A stretch of 64,000 bases of DNA from CAZLKT01 sp964560205 (GCA_964560205.1 CAZLKT010000003.1:1-64000); one strand, 5' to 3'; positions 27,696 through 37,533 are shown, numbered from the stretch's first letter. The notes: a model not told the origin generated them from the letters alone. Program-made: numbers and translations.

Positions 27696-28748
27696 TTATA
27701 TTTCCTTCCCCACAAAGTCCCTCAGATGTCTTTCCACGAGATCAGAATTCCATCCAGGCACCTCCATGCCCAGGGACAACCCAAACTTTGTCAGAACATC
27801 ATGAATATCTCGAAGGGATTTTCTTCCAAAGTTCGGTGTGCGCATGAGGTCGCTTTCTTTTTTCTGTATAAGATCACCAACGTAGGCGATGCCCTCATTT
27901 TGAAGACAGTTTAGGCAACGCACCCCAAGATCTAAATCCTTCACGTTTCGGAAATAAATGGGAGGGAATGCCATATTTTCTGCTGGTTCTACCTCAGCAG
28001 ATGCCTTATCTTCGTCATAGGTCTCAAGATTAAAAGAAACAAATCGAGACAGCTGTTCCTGCAAAATAGACGCTGCTCGACTAATGGCCTCCTCAGCAGT
28101 TAATGCACCGTTGGTCTCCACGGTAAGAGTCAATCTATCATATTCCGTGGACTGTCCCACACGGGTATTCTCCACAGCATAAGACACACGACGAATGGGA
28201 TTAAACTGGGCATCCAAAAACATTTCTCCAATAACAGGACTCATGGAGGTAGGCCGAGCAGACACCGGCACATACCCCCTCCCCTTTTCTATGGAAAGTT
28301 CCATGGAAATAGAGGCGTCCTCTGCCAAAGTGCAAATGATGTGATCTGGGTTCAAAATACGTAGAAGAGCATCGCTTTCAATCATGGATGCTGTGACAAC
28401 ACAGGGCCCCTTCACATGAAGCTTATAGGTGCGCGGCCCCTCTTCCAGAAGATCCACGTCCAAACTTTTAAGGTTCAAGAGAATATCAAGAACATCTTCT
28501 GTCACACCAGGAATACTGGAAAATTCCAACAAAACCCCCTCAATACGAACAGATGTGATGGCCGAACCCTTAATGGAGGACAACAATACACGGCGGAGCG
28601 CATTGCCCAACGTGACGCCAAAACCATGCTCTAAGGGCTCCACCGTGAGGGTGCCCACACGGTCCTCCCCTTTTTGTAACTCAAAAGCCATCTTATATGG
28701 CTTAATAAGCTGATCCCATGTTTTACTACTTTCTGCTACCATGACCAC
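27696..28748 (-). CDS. rpoA: DNA-directed RNA polymerase alpha subunit
   Basis: 350 residues. The N-terminal dimerisation domain is marked by EPLEHGFGVTLGNALRRVLL, and the C-terminal DNA/activator-binding domain by NLKDLGVRCLNCL-type sequence and TPNFGRKSLRDI. A GTG at 28748 with GAGGAG 7 bases upstream is favoured over the ATG two codons later. Part of rpsM-rpsK-rpoA-rplQ. Confidence 0.97.
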   Translation of the reverse strand: MVMVAESSKTWDQLIKPYKMAFELQKGEDRVGTLTVEPLEHGFGVTLGNALRRVLLSSIKGSAITSVRIEGVLLEFSSIPGVTEDVLDILLNLKSLDVDLLEEGPRTYKLHVKGPCVVTASMIESDALLRILNPDHIICTLAEDASISMELSIEKGRGYVPVSARPTSMSPVIGEMFLDAQFNPIRRVSYAVENTRVGQSTEYDRLTLTVETNGALTAEEAISRAASILQEQLSRFVSFNLETYDEDKASAEVEPAENMAFPPIYFRNVKDLDLGVRCLNCLQNEGIAYVGDLIQKKESDLMRTPNFGRKSLRDIHDVLTKFGLSLGMEVPGWNSDLVERHLRDFVGKEI

Positions 28749-28792
28749 TTTTCATCTCCTCATTCTAGATTTTTGTAGAGTACTGTGCCGCA

Positions 28793-29179
28793 TCACACCC
28801 GTCGACGCTTTGGAGGACGCGTACCATTATGAGGAATGGGGGTCACATCTCGAATAAGCGTAATCACAAACCCGGCGCTGTGAAGAGCACGAATGGCAGA
28901 TTCTTTTCCGCTCCCCGGCCCCTTAACAAAAACCTCCATGGTTTTCACACCGTGTTCCTTTGCTTTTTTCGCCGCATCTTCTGCGGCAATCTGCGCAGCA
29001 TACGCAGTGGACTGTTTTGATCCAGAAAATTTCATCAACCCTGCAGAGGACCATGCCACCACATTACCTTGCATATCCGATATGGTGATCATGGTATTAT
29101 TAAACGTAGAACAAATATGGGCCACAGCCGATGCGACATTTTTCGATTGACGACGACGCTTTGATACAGGTTTTATCAT
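28793..29179 (-). CDS. rpsK: 30S ribosomal protein S11
   Basis: 128 residues. Core segments [27 protein letters not shown] and [16 protein letters not shown] are diagnostic, and the C-terminal [18 protein letters not shown] is invariant-like. Twelve bases downstream of rpsM. Confidence 0.98.
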   Translation of the reverse strand: MIKPVSKRRRQSKNVASAVAHICSTFNNTMITISDMQGNVVAWSSAGLMKFSGSKQSTAYAAQIAAEDAAKKAKEHGVKTMEVFVKGPGSGKESAIRALHSAGFVITLIRDVTPIPHNGTRPPKRRRV

Positions 29180-29191
29180 GCAATGCTCTCC

Positions 29192-29560
29192 CTATTTTTT
29201 ACCAGCCACAGCAATGGCTCTCTTTCCTCTTCGTGTGCGAGCATTGGTACGGGTACGCTGGCCACGCACAGGAAGATTTTTTCTATGACGCAACCCCCGA
29301 TAGCAGCCCAAATCCATGAGGCGCTTTCTGTTGGCAGTAATTTCTCGGCGGAGATCACCCTCCACCTTATGATCACGGTCAATAATCTCTCGCAAAGAAG
29401 ATATATCTTGCTCCACAAGAGAAGAAACACGACGTGTGCCATCAATGTGGGCCTTTTCACAAATCTCCTGGGCCTTCTTGGGACCGATACCATAAATGTA
29501 CCGCAATGCGATGTGCAGGGGCTTTCCCGTGGGGATATTTATACCAGCAATACGAGCCAT
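29192..29560 (-). CDS. rpsM: 30S ribosomal protein S13
   Basis: 122 residues. [20 protein letters not shown] start, YIYGIG(P)KKA, and the basic tail [16 protein letters not shown] typical of S13. First gene of the local minus-strand run; secY and adk, the usual upstream neighbours, are replaced by divergent gapR. Confidence 0.98.
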   Translation of the reverse strand: MARIAGINIPTGKPLHIALRYIYGIGPKKAQEICEKAHIDGTRRVSSLVEQDISSLREIIDRDHKVEGDLRREITANRKRLMDLGCYRGLRHRKNLPVRGQRTRTNARTRRGKRAIAVAGKK

Positions 29561-29718
29561 CTCTCGCCTCTATCCTTCTTTTATATGACAACCTTGGAAT
29601 AATTATAAACACACCATCACAAGAGTCAATGTCTTCCCGTAATTTTTCTCCAGGGTACCCCCGGTTGATCTTTTTCATCCTCCTCCCCATAATGGAGGGA
29701 AACAGCTGGAGGGTGTTT

Positions 29719-29973
29719 ATGTCCATTGGGAACACTGATATTTTAAGGAGCATTGTGGATAGACTTGAAAAGCTGGAGGAGAGCAAACAAGCCCTTCAGG
29801 AGGATACAAGGGAAGTGATGGCGGAGGCACGGGGTGCTGGATTCAACGTAAAGATCATCCGTAAAGTGCTCCAGGTACGGAAAATGAAACCCCACGAAGC
29901 CATAGAGGAAGAGGAGCTGCTTCACATTTATCTCGATTCCCTGCGGAGACGTGAAAAAGACGCTGCGGCATAG
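29719..29973 (+). CDS. gapR: GapR family nucleoid protein (DUF2312)
   Basis: 84 residues. Matches the GapR/DUF2312 family of alphaproteobacteria: an N-terminal coiled coil (DILRSIVDRLEKLEESKQAL) and the conserved ARGAGFNVKIIRKVLQVRK segment followed by an acidic helix ending in YLDSLRR. GapR binds overtwisted AT-rich DNA ahead of replication and transcription forks. The open frame reaches back to 29434, but ATG 29719 with GGAGGG upstream fits the family start. Divergent from rpsM. A G/C-rich hairpin near 30034-30076 might end the transcript but lacks a proper T run. Confidence 0.92.
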   Translation: MSIGNTDILRSIVDRLEKLEESKQALQEDTREVMAEARGAGFNVKIIRKVLQVRKMKPHEAIEEEELLHIYLDSLRRREKDAAA

Positions 29974-30110
29974 TACACAGCATTATCAGGAACCATCAGA
30001 AGAACCACAAAAAAAAGCTCACCACCCTTGGCACGAGAGGAGTTCTGTCAAGGCCGTGCCTCTCGTTGTGCTTTCACACTCCTCTCTTTATCCTTTTTTG
30101 TAAAATCCTT

Positions 30111-30139
30111 TTGACATATAAAGAGCATGACGGTATAAT
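30111..30139 (+). promoter_or_regulatory. Perfect sigma-70 consensus promoter of rpmB
   Basis: TTGACA (30111-30116), 17 bp, TATAAT (30134-30139). Predicted start near 30146, leader about 25 bases to the rpmB ATG. Confidence 0.7.
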
Positions 30140-30170
30140 TCAGGAAAATTTTCGGAAATCGTTTTTCACC

Positions 30171-30455
30171 ATGTCATTTTATTGCCCCATTACAAAAAAG
30201 AAGCCCCTCGTGGGATGCAACGTCAGCCACGCAAACAATAAAACAAAGCGTCGCTATCTTCCAAATCTTCGCACCCTCACCGTGTACAGTGTTGCCCTCA
30301 AAAGGGATGAGACATTGCGCGTGACAACAAAGGGATTGAAAACGATTTTCAAGCATGGTGGTCTGGATGAGTATCTTCGAGCAACACCCCTCAGAACTCT
30401 TGAAGGACGACTTTTGTCTCTTCGGCAGGAGCTGCAGCGTAAAAACCTTCTCTAA
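30171..30455 (+). CDS. rpmB: 50S ribosomal protein L28
   Basis: 94 residues. Family sequence CPITKKKPLVGCNVSHANNK with the TKRRYLPNL block and the LRVTTKGLKTI helix. A frame extends back to 30066, but the promoter at 30111-30139 and family length fix the ATG at 30171. ftsK follows 51 bp later, perhaps in the same transcript. Confidence 0.96.
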   Translation: MSFYCPITKKKPLVGCNVSHANNKTKRRYLPNLRTLTVYSVALKRDETLRVTTKGLKTIFKHGGLDEYLRATPLRTLEGRLLSLRQELQRKNLL

Positions 30456-30506
30456 AGGACGGTTGCGCTTCTTCTTGTTATAGAAAACAACAAAGGTGAG
30501 GTGCTC

Positions 30507-32843
30507 ATGGGAGGTTTTTTGGAGCCTTTTTCTGCTTTTTCTTCTTCTGTTCTGCGGGAGATATGGTGGAAAGTTCGTACAGGGATCTTCGGAGTGCTTC
30601 ATATATCCTGTGGCATTTTTCTCCTGACCAGTCTCATATCCTACTCTCCAGAAGATGTGTCGTATAATGTAGAGTCCTCTTGTGCCCTGTATCAAAATCT
30701 GTGGGGCCCGTGGGGGGCTTTTTTTGCAGATGTACTTTTTCAATGTGTGGGAACAGGTGCGTTTGTATGGGCAGGAGGGTGGCTGTGGACTGCACTGCGA
30801 GTTTTTCAAAAGAAAAATCTTTGGAAACCAGCATGGTGGTGTTTTTTCTGGGGGTGTCTTTTCTCCTTTTTTCAAGAGTGGAATCTTTTTTTCGGTCCTT
30901 TTCGTTGGATGACACGACCTCTTTCCTTTTTGTGGGCATCCCCTTCATTGTCCTCTCCCCTCTTAGAAAAGCATCTTCAGTCCTTTCCCAACGCCTTGCC
31001 TCATGTCCTCTTGTCTAGTGCAGAGAAAATCCTTCCCCATGAGGTTATGACATATGTGACAAGTTATGGCCCTGCACTCACTGTGACCATTGTTTTTCTT
31101 TTTTTTGCAAGAATGCTCTATAAAAGATTCTTGCATGACACATGGCACGATAAAAGCAAAAGGTTTTGGGATAGACGGGAAAATGCTCAGAAAAAAGTCA
31201 ACGCATCAAAAACATCTTCATCAAAGTCCTATGAATCAAAACATTATAGTTCATCTTCTCGACTGATGGGAAAGGCGAATGGCATGCATGAGACAGAATC
31301 TTCGCCAGAAAAGCCGTCTCATGGAAAAAGTGCGGCAAAAAATATTTCAAGCGGTCCGTTGGATCTTTCTGATATGAACGAACATTTTACGTTGCCTCCC
31401 CTGTCTCTTTTACATAAAAGCTCCTCCCACCATCGACCCATGAAGGAATCCGACCTCCTTCATACTCAAGAGAAGTTACAGGAAGTCTTAGAGGATTTTG
31501 GTATTAAAGGAAGGGTTCTTCACGGAAAGCCAGGCCCCATTGTAACACTTTACGAAATGGAGCCAGCAGCAGGAGTGAAATCCTCTCGCATTATCAGTTT
31601 GTCCGATGATATTGCGCGATCCATGAGCGCCCTTTCCGCGCGGGTGGCAGTTATCCCTGGAAAAAACCTTATTGGCATAGAGCTTTCCAATGAGAAAAGA
31701 GAAGTCGTGCAGCTAGGGGATATTTTGGCTTCCCCATACTACACAGAATTTTCTGGGGATTTGGCCTTGGTATTGGGGAAAGATATCAGTGGAAAGCCTG
31801 TGGTGGTTGATTTAGCACGCATGCCCCATGCTCTTGTGGCGGGCACCACGGGATCTGGAAAATCTGTGGGGATTAACAGCATGATTTTGTCGTTGCTCTA
31901 CTCTCTCTCCCCGGAAAGATGTCGGCTTCTTTTGGTGGACCCCAAAATGCTAGAGTTCTCCGTATATGAGGGCATCCCCCACCTGCTTTGCCCTGTTATC
32001 ACAGAGCCCTCTAAAGCCATCAGTGCCCTCAAATGGGCTGTACAGGAAATGGAAAGTCGATATCGTCTCATGTCTCAAATGGGCGTACGAAACATTGCGG
32101 GCTATAACCAAAAAGTAGAAAACCTCAAACGACACAATGAAAAATTTCATCGTAAAATACAACTGGGGTTTGATGAAAAAAACAACCCCATCACGGAGAT
32201 GCAAACAGTGGACGTGGATGTGCTTCCTTTCATTGTGGTGGTCATTGATGAAATGGCGGACTTAATGTTGGTCACAGGAAAAGAAGTGGAAACATTGGTA
32301 CAGCGCCTTTCTCAGATGGCAAGAGCAGCCGGAATCCACCTTATTATGGCAACACAACGGCCATCCGTTGATGTGATTACAGGCACCATTAAAGCAAATT
32401 TTCCTACCCGCATCAGCTTTCAAGTGACATCTAAAATCGACAGCCGCACCATACTCGGGGAACAAGGGGCAGAGCACCTTCTGGGACAAGGCGATATGCT
32501 TTATATGGCATCAGGAGGGCGCATTACTCGAGTCCACGGCCCCTTTGTCAGCGATACAGAAATCGAAGATGTGGCCATGTTTTTGAAAAAGCAACGGGCC
32601 CCGAACTACATCGATATTGACCTTCCGGAAGAAAGTGCAGCACATTTTTCCGAGGCTGGAGGGGACAGCCTCTATCAAGAGGCAGTGACCATTATCAAAA
32701 GAGATGGTCGTGTGTCCATAAGCTATCTCCAAAGAAAATTGCAAATCGGCTATAACCGAGCTGCGGGGCTTGTGGAGCGCATGGAACAAGACGGCATTAT
32801 CTCCTCACCAAACCACTCCGGAAAAAGGGAAGTTTTGGGATAG
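30507..32843 (+). CDS. ftsK: DNA translocase FtsK
   Basis: Couples division to chromosome segregation. Four to five membrane helices in residues 25-215, a short Ser/Lys-rich linker (about 215-290), then the motor with Walker A GTTGSGKS near 451 and Walker [11 protein letters not shown]. The C-terminal winged-helix gamma domain (about 715-775, [18 protein letters not shown]) recognises polar DNA sequences. ATG 30507 with AGGTGAG 7 bases before is preferred over GTG 30501, giving 778 residues. The linker is much shorter than in E. coli, as in other alphaproteobacteria. Confidence 0.96.
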   Translation: MGGFLEPFSAFSSSVLREIWWKVRTGIFGVLHISCGIFLLTSLISYSPEDVSYNVESSCALYQNLWGPWGAFFADVLFQCVGTGAFVWAGGWLWTALRVFQKKNLWKPAWWCFFWGCLFSFFQEWNLFFGPFRWMTRPLSFLWASPSLSSPLLEKHLQSFPNALPHVLLSSAEKILPHEVMTYVTSYGPALTVTIVFLFFARMLYKRFLHDTWHDKSKRFWDRRENAQKKVNASKTSSSKSYESKHYSSSSRLMGKANGMHETESSPEKPSHGKSAAKNISSGPLDLSDMNEHFTLPPLSLLHKSSSHHRPMKESDLLHTQEKLQEVLEDFGIKGRVLHGKPGPIVTLYEMEPAAGVKSSRIISLSDDIARSMSALSARVAVIPGKNLIGIELSNEKREVVQLGDILASPYYTEFSGDLALVLGKDISGKPVVVDLARMPHALVAGTTGSGKSVGINSMILSLLYSLSPERCRLLLVDPKMLEFSVYEGIPHLLCPVITEPSKAISALKWAVQEMESRYRLMSQMGVRNIAGYNQKVENLKRHNEKFHRKIQLGFDEKNNPITEMQTVDVDVLPFIVVVIDEMADLMLVTGKEVETLVQRLSQMARAAGIHLIMATQRPSVDVITGTIKANFPTRISFQVTSKIDSRTILGEQGAEHLLGQGDMLYMASGGRITRVHGPFVSDTEIEDVAMFLKKQRAPNYIDIDLPEESAAHFSEAGGDSLYQEAVTIIKRDGRVSISYLQRKLQIGYNRAAGLVERMEQDGIISSPNHSGKREVLG

Positions 32844-32987
32844 GCTCCAAAATGGACGTTTCTTTCCATAATATTTTTTATCTTATTTTATTTCTTAAAA
32901 AAAGCATTTTTATGTGACAAAATTAACCAAATATTCATACAAGAGGTGTTAACATTTACTTAAATTAAGAAAGATACAGTGATCCAT

Positions 32988-33572
32988 ATGAACAAAAGAT
33001 ATTTCTTCGTACTTCAAGGCATAATCATGGGACTTTTCGCGGGAGCAGCGCTGCAGGCAAAGAATCGTACCATTCCCCAGAAAACCGTCACCCTAAGTCC
33101 CCCTATAAAACCAAAGAAAAAGCTCATGCCCGCTCTTACCGTAAAGCTTCCCCCCAAAAGGCAGGGGCCTTCCAAACCCGTGCCTCCTGTGCTCATAACA
33201 AAGGAACGGGTTGTGCCGGATATGAGCAATAAAGAATGGAAGCACAAAAAATCCATCAGTAAGAACCCCACTCAAAATAGACCTGCCACTGCAGATACTG
33301 CCATATCAGCCCCCCCCTCTTCCCGCGTAAAAGATGCCTCCACCATGCTGCATAAGATGGAAAATTCTTTGGAAAAAATAGGAGGTTTGGAGAAAAAAGA
33401 TGTGGAGACAAGCACCGTGGGTATAAAAACCTTATTTGCAAAAAACACCATGGATACAACACCCGCCACTTTTTCTCAAAGAATAGAACGAAACAACCAC
33501 AACTACCTTGGTCAAGATACTTTTTCTGACCACCGATCATCAGCAGCGGGGTCTAACCTCACAATTTTATAA
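32988..33572 (+). CDS. Small secreted basic protein, unknown
   Basis: Unrecognised, 194 residues. The N terminus is a signal peptide (NKRYFFVLQGIIMGLFAGAA ending LQA before KN). The mature part is rich in Lys, Pro, Thr and Ser with no clear fold (PPIKPKKKL, VKLPPKRQ), and the C-terminal third has a short predicted helix (MLHKMENSLEKIGGLEKKD). ATG 32988 is preferred over GTG 32979. The stop overlaps the end of convergent cysS by 6 bp. Disorder and basic charge fit a periplasmic or surface linker protein, but this is speculation. Confidence 0.65.
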   Translation: MNKRYFFVLQGIIMGLFAGAALQAKNRTIPQKTVTLSPPIKPKKKLMPALTVKLPPKRQGPSKPVPPVLITKERVVPDMSNKEWKHKKSISKNPTQNRPATADTAISAPPSSRVKDASTMLHKMENSLEKIGGLEKKDVETSTVGIKTLFAKNTMDTTPATFSQRIERNNHNYLGQDTFSDHRSSAAGSNLTIL

Positions 33573-34979
33573 TCCTTCACAAAACCCTGAAGAAAGATGA
33601 CGCCAGAATGTTGTCCCATCCGGGTTATCTTCCAAAAGAATTCCTTTCTCCACAAGCATGGCACGTAGCTCATCTGCTTTTGCGTAGTCCTTCATAGCTC
33701 GTGCGTGGTTGCGCTCCGCAATGACTTTTTCTATAAATGCTGCATCCACAGTGCCTTGAAACCACTGATGGGGGGGGCGATGAATAATGCCTAAAAACCT
33801 GCAGGAATCCCACAGCTCTTCTTGAAGATCCGGCTTATGGGGATTTTTTTGGGCCATGCATGCAAGATGTTGAAGCGCCCGCAATGCTTTGGGTGTGTTC
33901 ATATCATCAGCCAAGGCCTCCAGAAATGGGCCATGAAGACGAAGCGAGGGGATATCCTCCAGGCTCACCGGCGCAAAATCCTCCCTATATCGAAAGAAAT
34001 GATAGAGGGCATTCACACACGTAGTGGCCTGCTCCAGGAGCTCTGGCGTCCAGTCCAAAGTATGACGATAATGGGCAGACAACAACACCCATCGCATGAC
34101 CTCGCCAGGGATTTTCGTGAGGGCATCCCGCACGGTGATAAAATTCCCCAGGGACTTAGACATTTTTTTGCCCCCCACTAAAAGCATCCCATTGTGAAGC
34201 CAATAGGTGGCGCTTTTGTGACGTCCAGTCACTCCACAGGTCTGTGTATGCTCATTTTCATGGTGGGGGAAAAGAAGATCGTATCCACCACCATGGATAT
34301 CAAAAGTCTCTCCAAGGTATGTTGTACTCATGGCAGAGCATTCAATATGCCATCCCGGACGCCCCCTGCCCCAAGGGCTTTCCCATCCAACTTCCTCCGG
34401 AGCAGAAGGCTTCCACAAAACAAAGTCGCACCCATGACGCTTATAGGGAGCCACCTCCACCCTAGCGCCGGCTTTCATGTCCTCCAGGGGCATCCCAGAC
34501 AGCGCTCCATACGACGGGCATGCCGCACTATGAAAAAGCACATGCTCTTCTGCGACATATGCTAACCCTTTGTGCACAAGTGTCTCAATCATAGAAATCA
34601 TCTTATCAATATGTTCTGTGGCCTTTGGTTCCACAGTGGGTGGATATACACCCAAAGCCCTCATATCCTCATGAAAATACTCGATGGTCTTGTGTGTAAA
34701 CTCTGAAAGAGAGATACCGCACTGGCGGGCTGCATCATTTATTTTGTCATCCACATCGGTAATATTCCGTACATAGAGTACCTTAGGAAAAAAGAAAGAA
34801 AGTATACGATAGAGAAGGTCAAAAACAACTGCCGACCGTGCATTTCCCACATGAATAAAATTGTATACCGTAGGACCGCACACATAGAGAGACACACACT
34901 CGGGGTTCTCAGGACGAAAGGCCTCCATCTTGTGGGATGCTGTATTATAAAAGACAAGCGGTGTGGTAAGAGGTGCCAT
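33567..34979 (-). CDS. cysS: Cysteinyl-tRNA synthetase
   Basis: Class I synthetase, 470 residues. CGPTVYNFIHVGN holds the first zinc Cys and the HIGH-type motif (HVGN). GWHIECSAM and the HHENE segment carry the other zinc ligands, and KKMSKSLGN is the KMSKS loop. The C-terminal anticodon helices include RNHARAMKDYAKADELR. A TATAAT on the minus strand at 35017-35012 could serve as its -10 element; the -35 is poor. Confidence 0.97.
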   Translation of the reverse strand: MAPLTTPLVFYNTASHKMEAFRPENPECVSLYVCGPTVYNFIHVGNARSAVVFDLLYRILSFFFPKVLYVRNITDVDDKINDAARQCGISLSEFTHKTIEYFHEDMRALGVYPPTVEPKATEHIDKMISMIETLVHKGLAYVAEEHVLFHSAACPSYGALSGMPLEDMKAGARVEVAPYKRHGCDFVLWKPSAPEEVGWESPWGRGRPGWHIECSAMSTTYLGETFDIHGGGYDLLFPHHENEHTQTCGVTGRHKSATYWLHNGMLLVGGKKMSKSLGNFITVRDALTKIPGEVMRWVLLSAHYRHTLDWTPELLEQATTCVNALYHFFRYREDFAPVSLEDIPSLRLHGPFLEALADDMNTPKALRALQHLACMAQKNPHKPDLQEELWDSCRFLGIIHRPPHQWFQGTVDAAFIEKVIAERNHARAMKDYAKADELRAMLVEKGILLEDNPDGTTFWRHLSSGFCEGL

Positions 34980-35037
34980 GACGGGTCATATGAAAAAAAA
35001 CCTACGGGGGATTATAACCGGAAGCCCGCAAAGAATC

Positions 35038-35205
35038 TATGGCTTGGGGTTTTCACGAACCAGCCTTTTCCCCCTCCTCTGGGGGCGGATATACCCGCGG
35101 GTAGGGCCGTTCTGGGCCATGGGGCACAGGATCCTCTCTCTTCCCACAGGAAGAAAGCACAACCACGGGCAACACCACCCCACAAAAAAAAGCATACAAA
35201 GAACC
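35038..35205. ncRNA. Possible structured RNA, orientation unknown
   Basis: Within the 34980-35469 spacer, otherwise AT-rich, lies a GC-rich block with several adjacent hairpins: GGCTTGG pairing CCAGCC (35040-35066), CCCCC/GGGGG around 35070-35087, the perfect palindrome TACCCGCGGGTA, and GGGCC/GGCCC. I compared it by eye with SRP RNA, RNase P RNA and tmRNA and found none of their invariant cores. 6S RNA cannot be excluded. The remaining parts of the spacer hold nothing I recognise beyond a TACAAT at 35432-35437 upstream of the purC-like gene. Confidence 0.25.
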
Positions 35206-35469
35206 TCGCACTATTCCATAAAAAACAGTATCATGGCTTTGCTCGAGTATAGAGTCTTTTTTTCGTTGTGAAAAGAAAAATTTCTCTTTTTCATCATCAT
35301 ATAAAAAAGATTTAAAAACAGTGGGATGCCCGAAGGAGGAAAATTTTTTTTCTCTTTCAAATTGTTATAAAAAAACAGAGAAAAGCGGAGAAGAAAAAGA
35401 AGAAATTTTTTGCTTTTTAGAAAGAATCTGGTACAATTTTGGGGAGTTTTGTTTCCACCAGGGTGTGGC

Positions 35470-36237
35470 ATGTTTCATCGTCAAGTTATTGCAAAAAATA
35501 TTGGAAAAACCATTTATGCAGGGAGGACCGCAGGGGAGTCCTATCATTGCTTCACAGACTATTGCAGATGTCCCCTTACACAGCGGGCCATGTTCGTGCC
35601 GGGGCGGGGGGCTTTTGTGCACAGTATCTCTTCTTTTTTCTTTTCGCGACTACAGGCACTCAATATCCCCACACATTTTGTGCGTAAGGTCAATATGAGA
35701 GAGTCCCTCGTCTACGCCACGACTCCCCTTCCCTTCGAGACCCTCGTCCGCTGCGCAGCCATAGGAAAATTCGCGGAAAGCTTTTCCATCCCAGAAGGAA
35801 CCCTTTTTGATCGTCCCATCATTGAACACGTCCACACAGAACACCGGGTCCCCCTCAATGAGTCTCACATTTTCTCTTTTCGATGGTTAGATGCGGAAGA
35901 TATGGATGATTTACAAATTTTAGCCTCAAAAATCCTCGATTTTTTAAGGGGAATGTTTATGGGGCATGGGTTCTATCTCATGGAAGTACGTCTTCTCTTT
36001 GGAAAGTCCCTCCAAGATGGAGAATTCTTTTTGGCAGGAGACCTCTCTCCAGAGTCTTTTTGTGTCATGGATGTGACAACAAAAGAGCTTTTCGGGCGAC
36101 AGTGTATCTTTAACGGGGCACACAATCCTGTCAAGCATTATCAAAAAATTGCTGAGCGTTTGGGCATTCGTGGGGAATTTCATGATGATGGAAAAAGTGC
36201 CCATGTGTTTCCTTTTGTGGGGAAGAAAAATGACTAA
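35470..36237 (+). CDS. purC: PurC-like protein with altered active-site motifs
   Basis: Aligns by eye along its length with SAICAR synthetase (PurC): GKTIYAGR at the start, IPTHFVRKVNMRESL, PEGTLFDRPIIEH, NESHIFSFRWL and KILDFLRGMF. Yet catalytic motifs differ from usual PurC: VVRNVAAGSL is LVRCAAIGKF, LVDFKxEFG is LMEVRLLFG, and DEISPDSCRLWD is GDLSPESFCVMD, losing acidic and Arg residues that bind ATP and substrate. ATG 35470 is chosen because a TACAAT lies just upstream (35432-35437) and AGGG precedes it; length 255. bolA overlaps its end by 8 bp. In alphaproteobacteria purC-purSQL-bolA-grxD is a common order, so purSQL appear deleted. Either degenerate or reassigned. Confidence 0.75.
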   Translation: MFHRQVIAKNIGKTIYAGRTAGESYHCFTDYCRCPLTQRAMFVPGRGAFVHSISSFFFSRLQALNIPTHFVRKVNMRESLVYATTPLPFETLVRCAAIGKFAESFSIPEGTLFDRPIIEHVHTEHRVPLNESHIFSFRWLDAEDMDDLQILASKILDFLRGMFMGHGFYLMEVRLLFGKSLQDGEFFLAGDLSPESFCVMDVTTKELFGRQCIFNGAHNPVKHYQKIAERLGIRGEFHDDGKSAHVFPFVGKKND

Positions 36238-36457
36238 TGTGGAGGTTCTTCGTGAAAAGTTGACAACACATTTTCCTGGGGCAGACATTCTCATTGAGGA
36301 TACTCGTGGGGATGATAATCACTTGGCTCTCCATATTACCTCTCCTCTTTTTCAAGGAAAGACTCGCATAGAGAAACATCAGATGATTTATGGAGCACTT
36401 CAAGGATTTGTAGGAGAACGTTTACACGCACTCAGCATTGTCGCCAACGCACCATAA
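36230..36457 (+). CDS. bolA: BolA family protein
   Basis: 75 residues. BolA fold with the family signature DTRGDDNHLALHITSPLFQGKTRIEKHQMIYGAL split here over helix and strand; the conserved His of HQMIY is expected to share an Fe-S cluster with monothiol glutaredoxin. The frame extends to 36149, but ATG 36230 gives the family length and overlaps the purC-like stop. The usual partner grxD does not follow; prs-like comes next after 9 bp. Confidence 0.92.
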   Translation: MTNVEVLREKLTTHFPGADILIEDTRGDDNHLALHITSPLFQGKTRIEKHQMIYGALQGFVGERLHALSIVANAP

Positions 36458-36466
36458 AGGAATTCC

Positions 36467-37405
36467 ATGGCACATGTCATTTCCGGAACTGCGGGAGGAG
36501 ACATGGGACGTCGCCTCAGTCAGCATCTTGGCCTCCCCCATGCTGATGATGTCACCCAACGATTTTCCGACGGAGAACTTCGCGTTCATCTTCCCATAGA
36601 AAATCACGATACCATTCTCCTTGTGCAATCCCTTTATCCCCCGGTGCACGAGCATCTCATGGAACTTTTGCTTTTAGCAGATGCGGCAAAACGATATGGT
36701 GCCCAAAGGATTATCGCCATCATCCCTTATATGGGGTACAGTCGACAAAACACCACCACTCCAGGAACATCAGCCTCCGGACATCTGGTGTTTCATCTTC
36801 TCAAAACTGCAGGTGTTCATGAGATTATCACCCTTGATCTTCATGCTCCACAGTCCTACGAAACACTTTTCCCAGTTTACAATGTTGACCCTGCCCCTCT
36901 TCTTTATGGCCAAAAGGATGTCATGAATACGTCTGCATCTTGGGTTTTTGTAGCCCCAGACAAAGGAAGCATACCTCGAGTGCACAAAGCAGCCCAGCAT
37001 TGTGGTGGTGATGACACAGCGGTTGTCATCATGCATAAAAATCGCACCACCAACAACAGCTGCACCATAACTGGCATGGAGGGCCATGTACAGGGGAAAA
37101 AGTGCATGATACTTGATGACATTGTGGATACAGGAAAAACCCTGTGCAATACAGCTGAGCTTTTGAAAAAAAGGGGAGCACAGAACATATGGGCCTTCAT
37201 CACCCACGGTGTTTTCTCTGGGGACGCGGCAGAAAACATTCAAAAATCTGGCGTGGAAAAAATCTTTCTCACCAACAGTATTCCCTTTCAAAAAAAACAT
37301 ACTGGTCTGTTTCATATGCTGGACAGCAGCCATCTTCTTACACATCACCTCCATAAAATTCTTCCACTCTTTCCTGGCAGAAGAAGAGTAGGATATTGTG
37401 AATAG
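36467..37405 (+). CDS. prs: Ribose-phosphate pyrophosphokinase-like protein (Prs)
   Basis: 312 residues with two phosphoribosyltransferase-like halves. The PRPP-binding loop LDDIVDTGKT (near 222-231) is intact, as are FSDGE, IPYMGYSRQ and DLHAPQ. Other conserved spots differ from typical Prs: the flexible ATP loop RQDRK reads RQNTTT, the IQGFF block reads SYETLF, VSPDxGG reads VAPDKGS, and DKRR is absent. So PRPP synthesis is likely the ancestral role but activity is uncertain. AAAGGA lies before ATG 36467. Grouping with the altered purC-like gene suggests a remodelled purine segment. Confidence 0.8.
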   Translation: MAHVISGTAGGDMGRRLSQHLGLPHADDVTQRFSDGELRVHLPIENHDTILLVQSLYPPVHEHLMELLLLADAAKRYGAQRIIAIIPYMGYSRQNTTTPGTSASGHLVFHLLKTAGVHEIITLDLHAPQSYETLFPVYNVDPAPLLYGQKDVMNTSASWVFVAPDKGSIPRVHKAAQHCGGDDTAVVIMHKNRTTNNSCTITGMEGHVQGKKCMILDDIVDTGKTLCNTAELLKKRGAQNIWAFITHGVFSGDAAENIQKSGVEKIFLTNSIPFQKKHTGLFHMLDSSHLLTHHLHKILPLFPGRRRVGYCE

Positions 37406-37533
37406 TTTTTCATATGATGTCGTGGAAGATACACAGATACTCTGCTTTTGTCTCAAACCAGCTCTGAAGCAAAGCACCTCTTAATGTACAAGACCACCGA
37501 GAGATCTTTCGGCGACTTTACTTCTTCCCTCCT

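Noticed and set aside
30034..30076. Hairpin after gapR as an intrinsic terminator
   Set aside because: The stem has a bulge and only three T follow.
35130..35205. Resemblance of AGGAAGAAAGCA to the SRP RNA core
   Set aside because: The GGAA loop context and the flanking conserved CAGG/AGCAGC pairing are absent.
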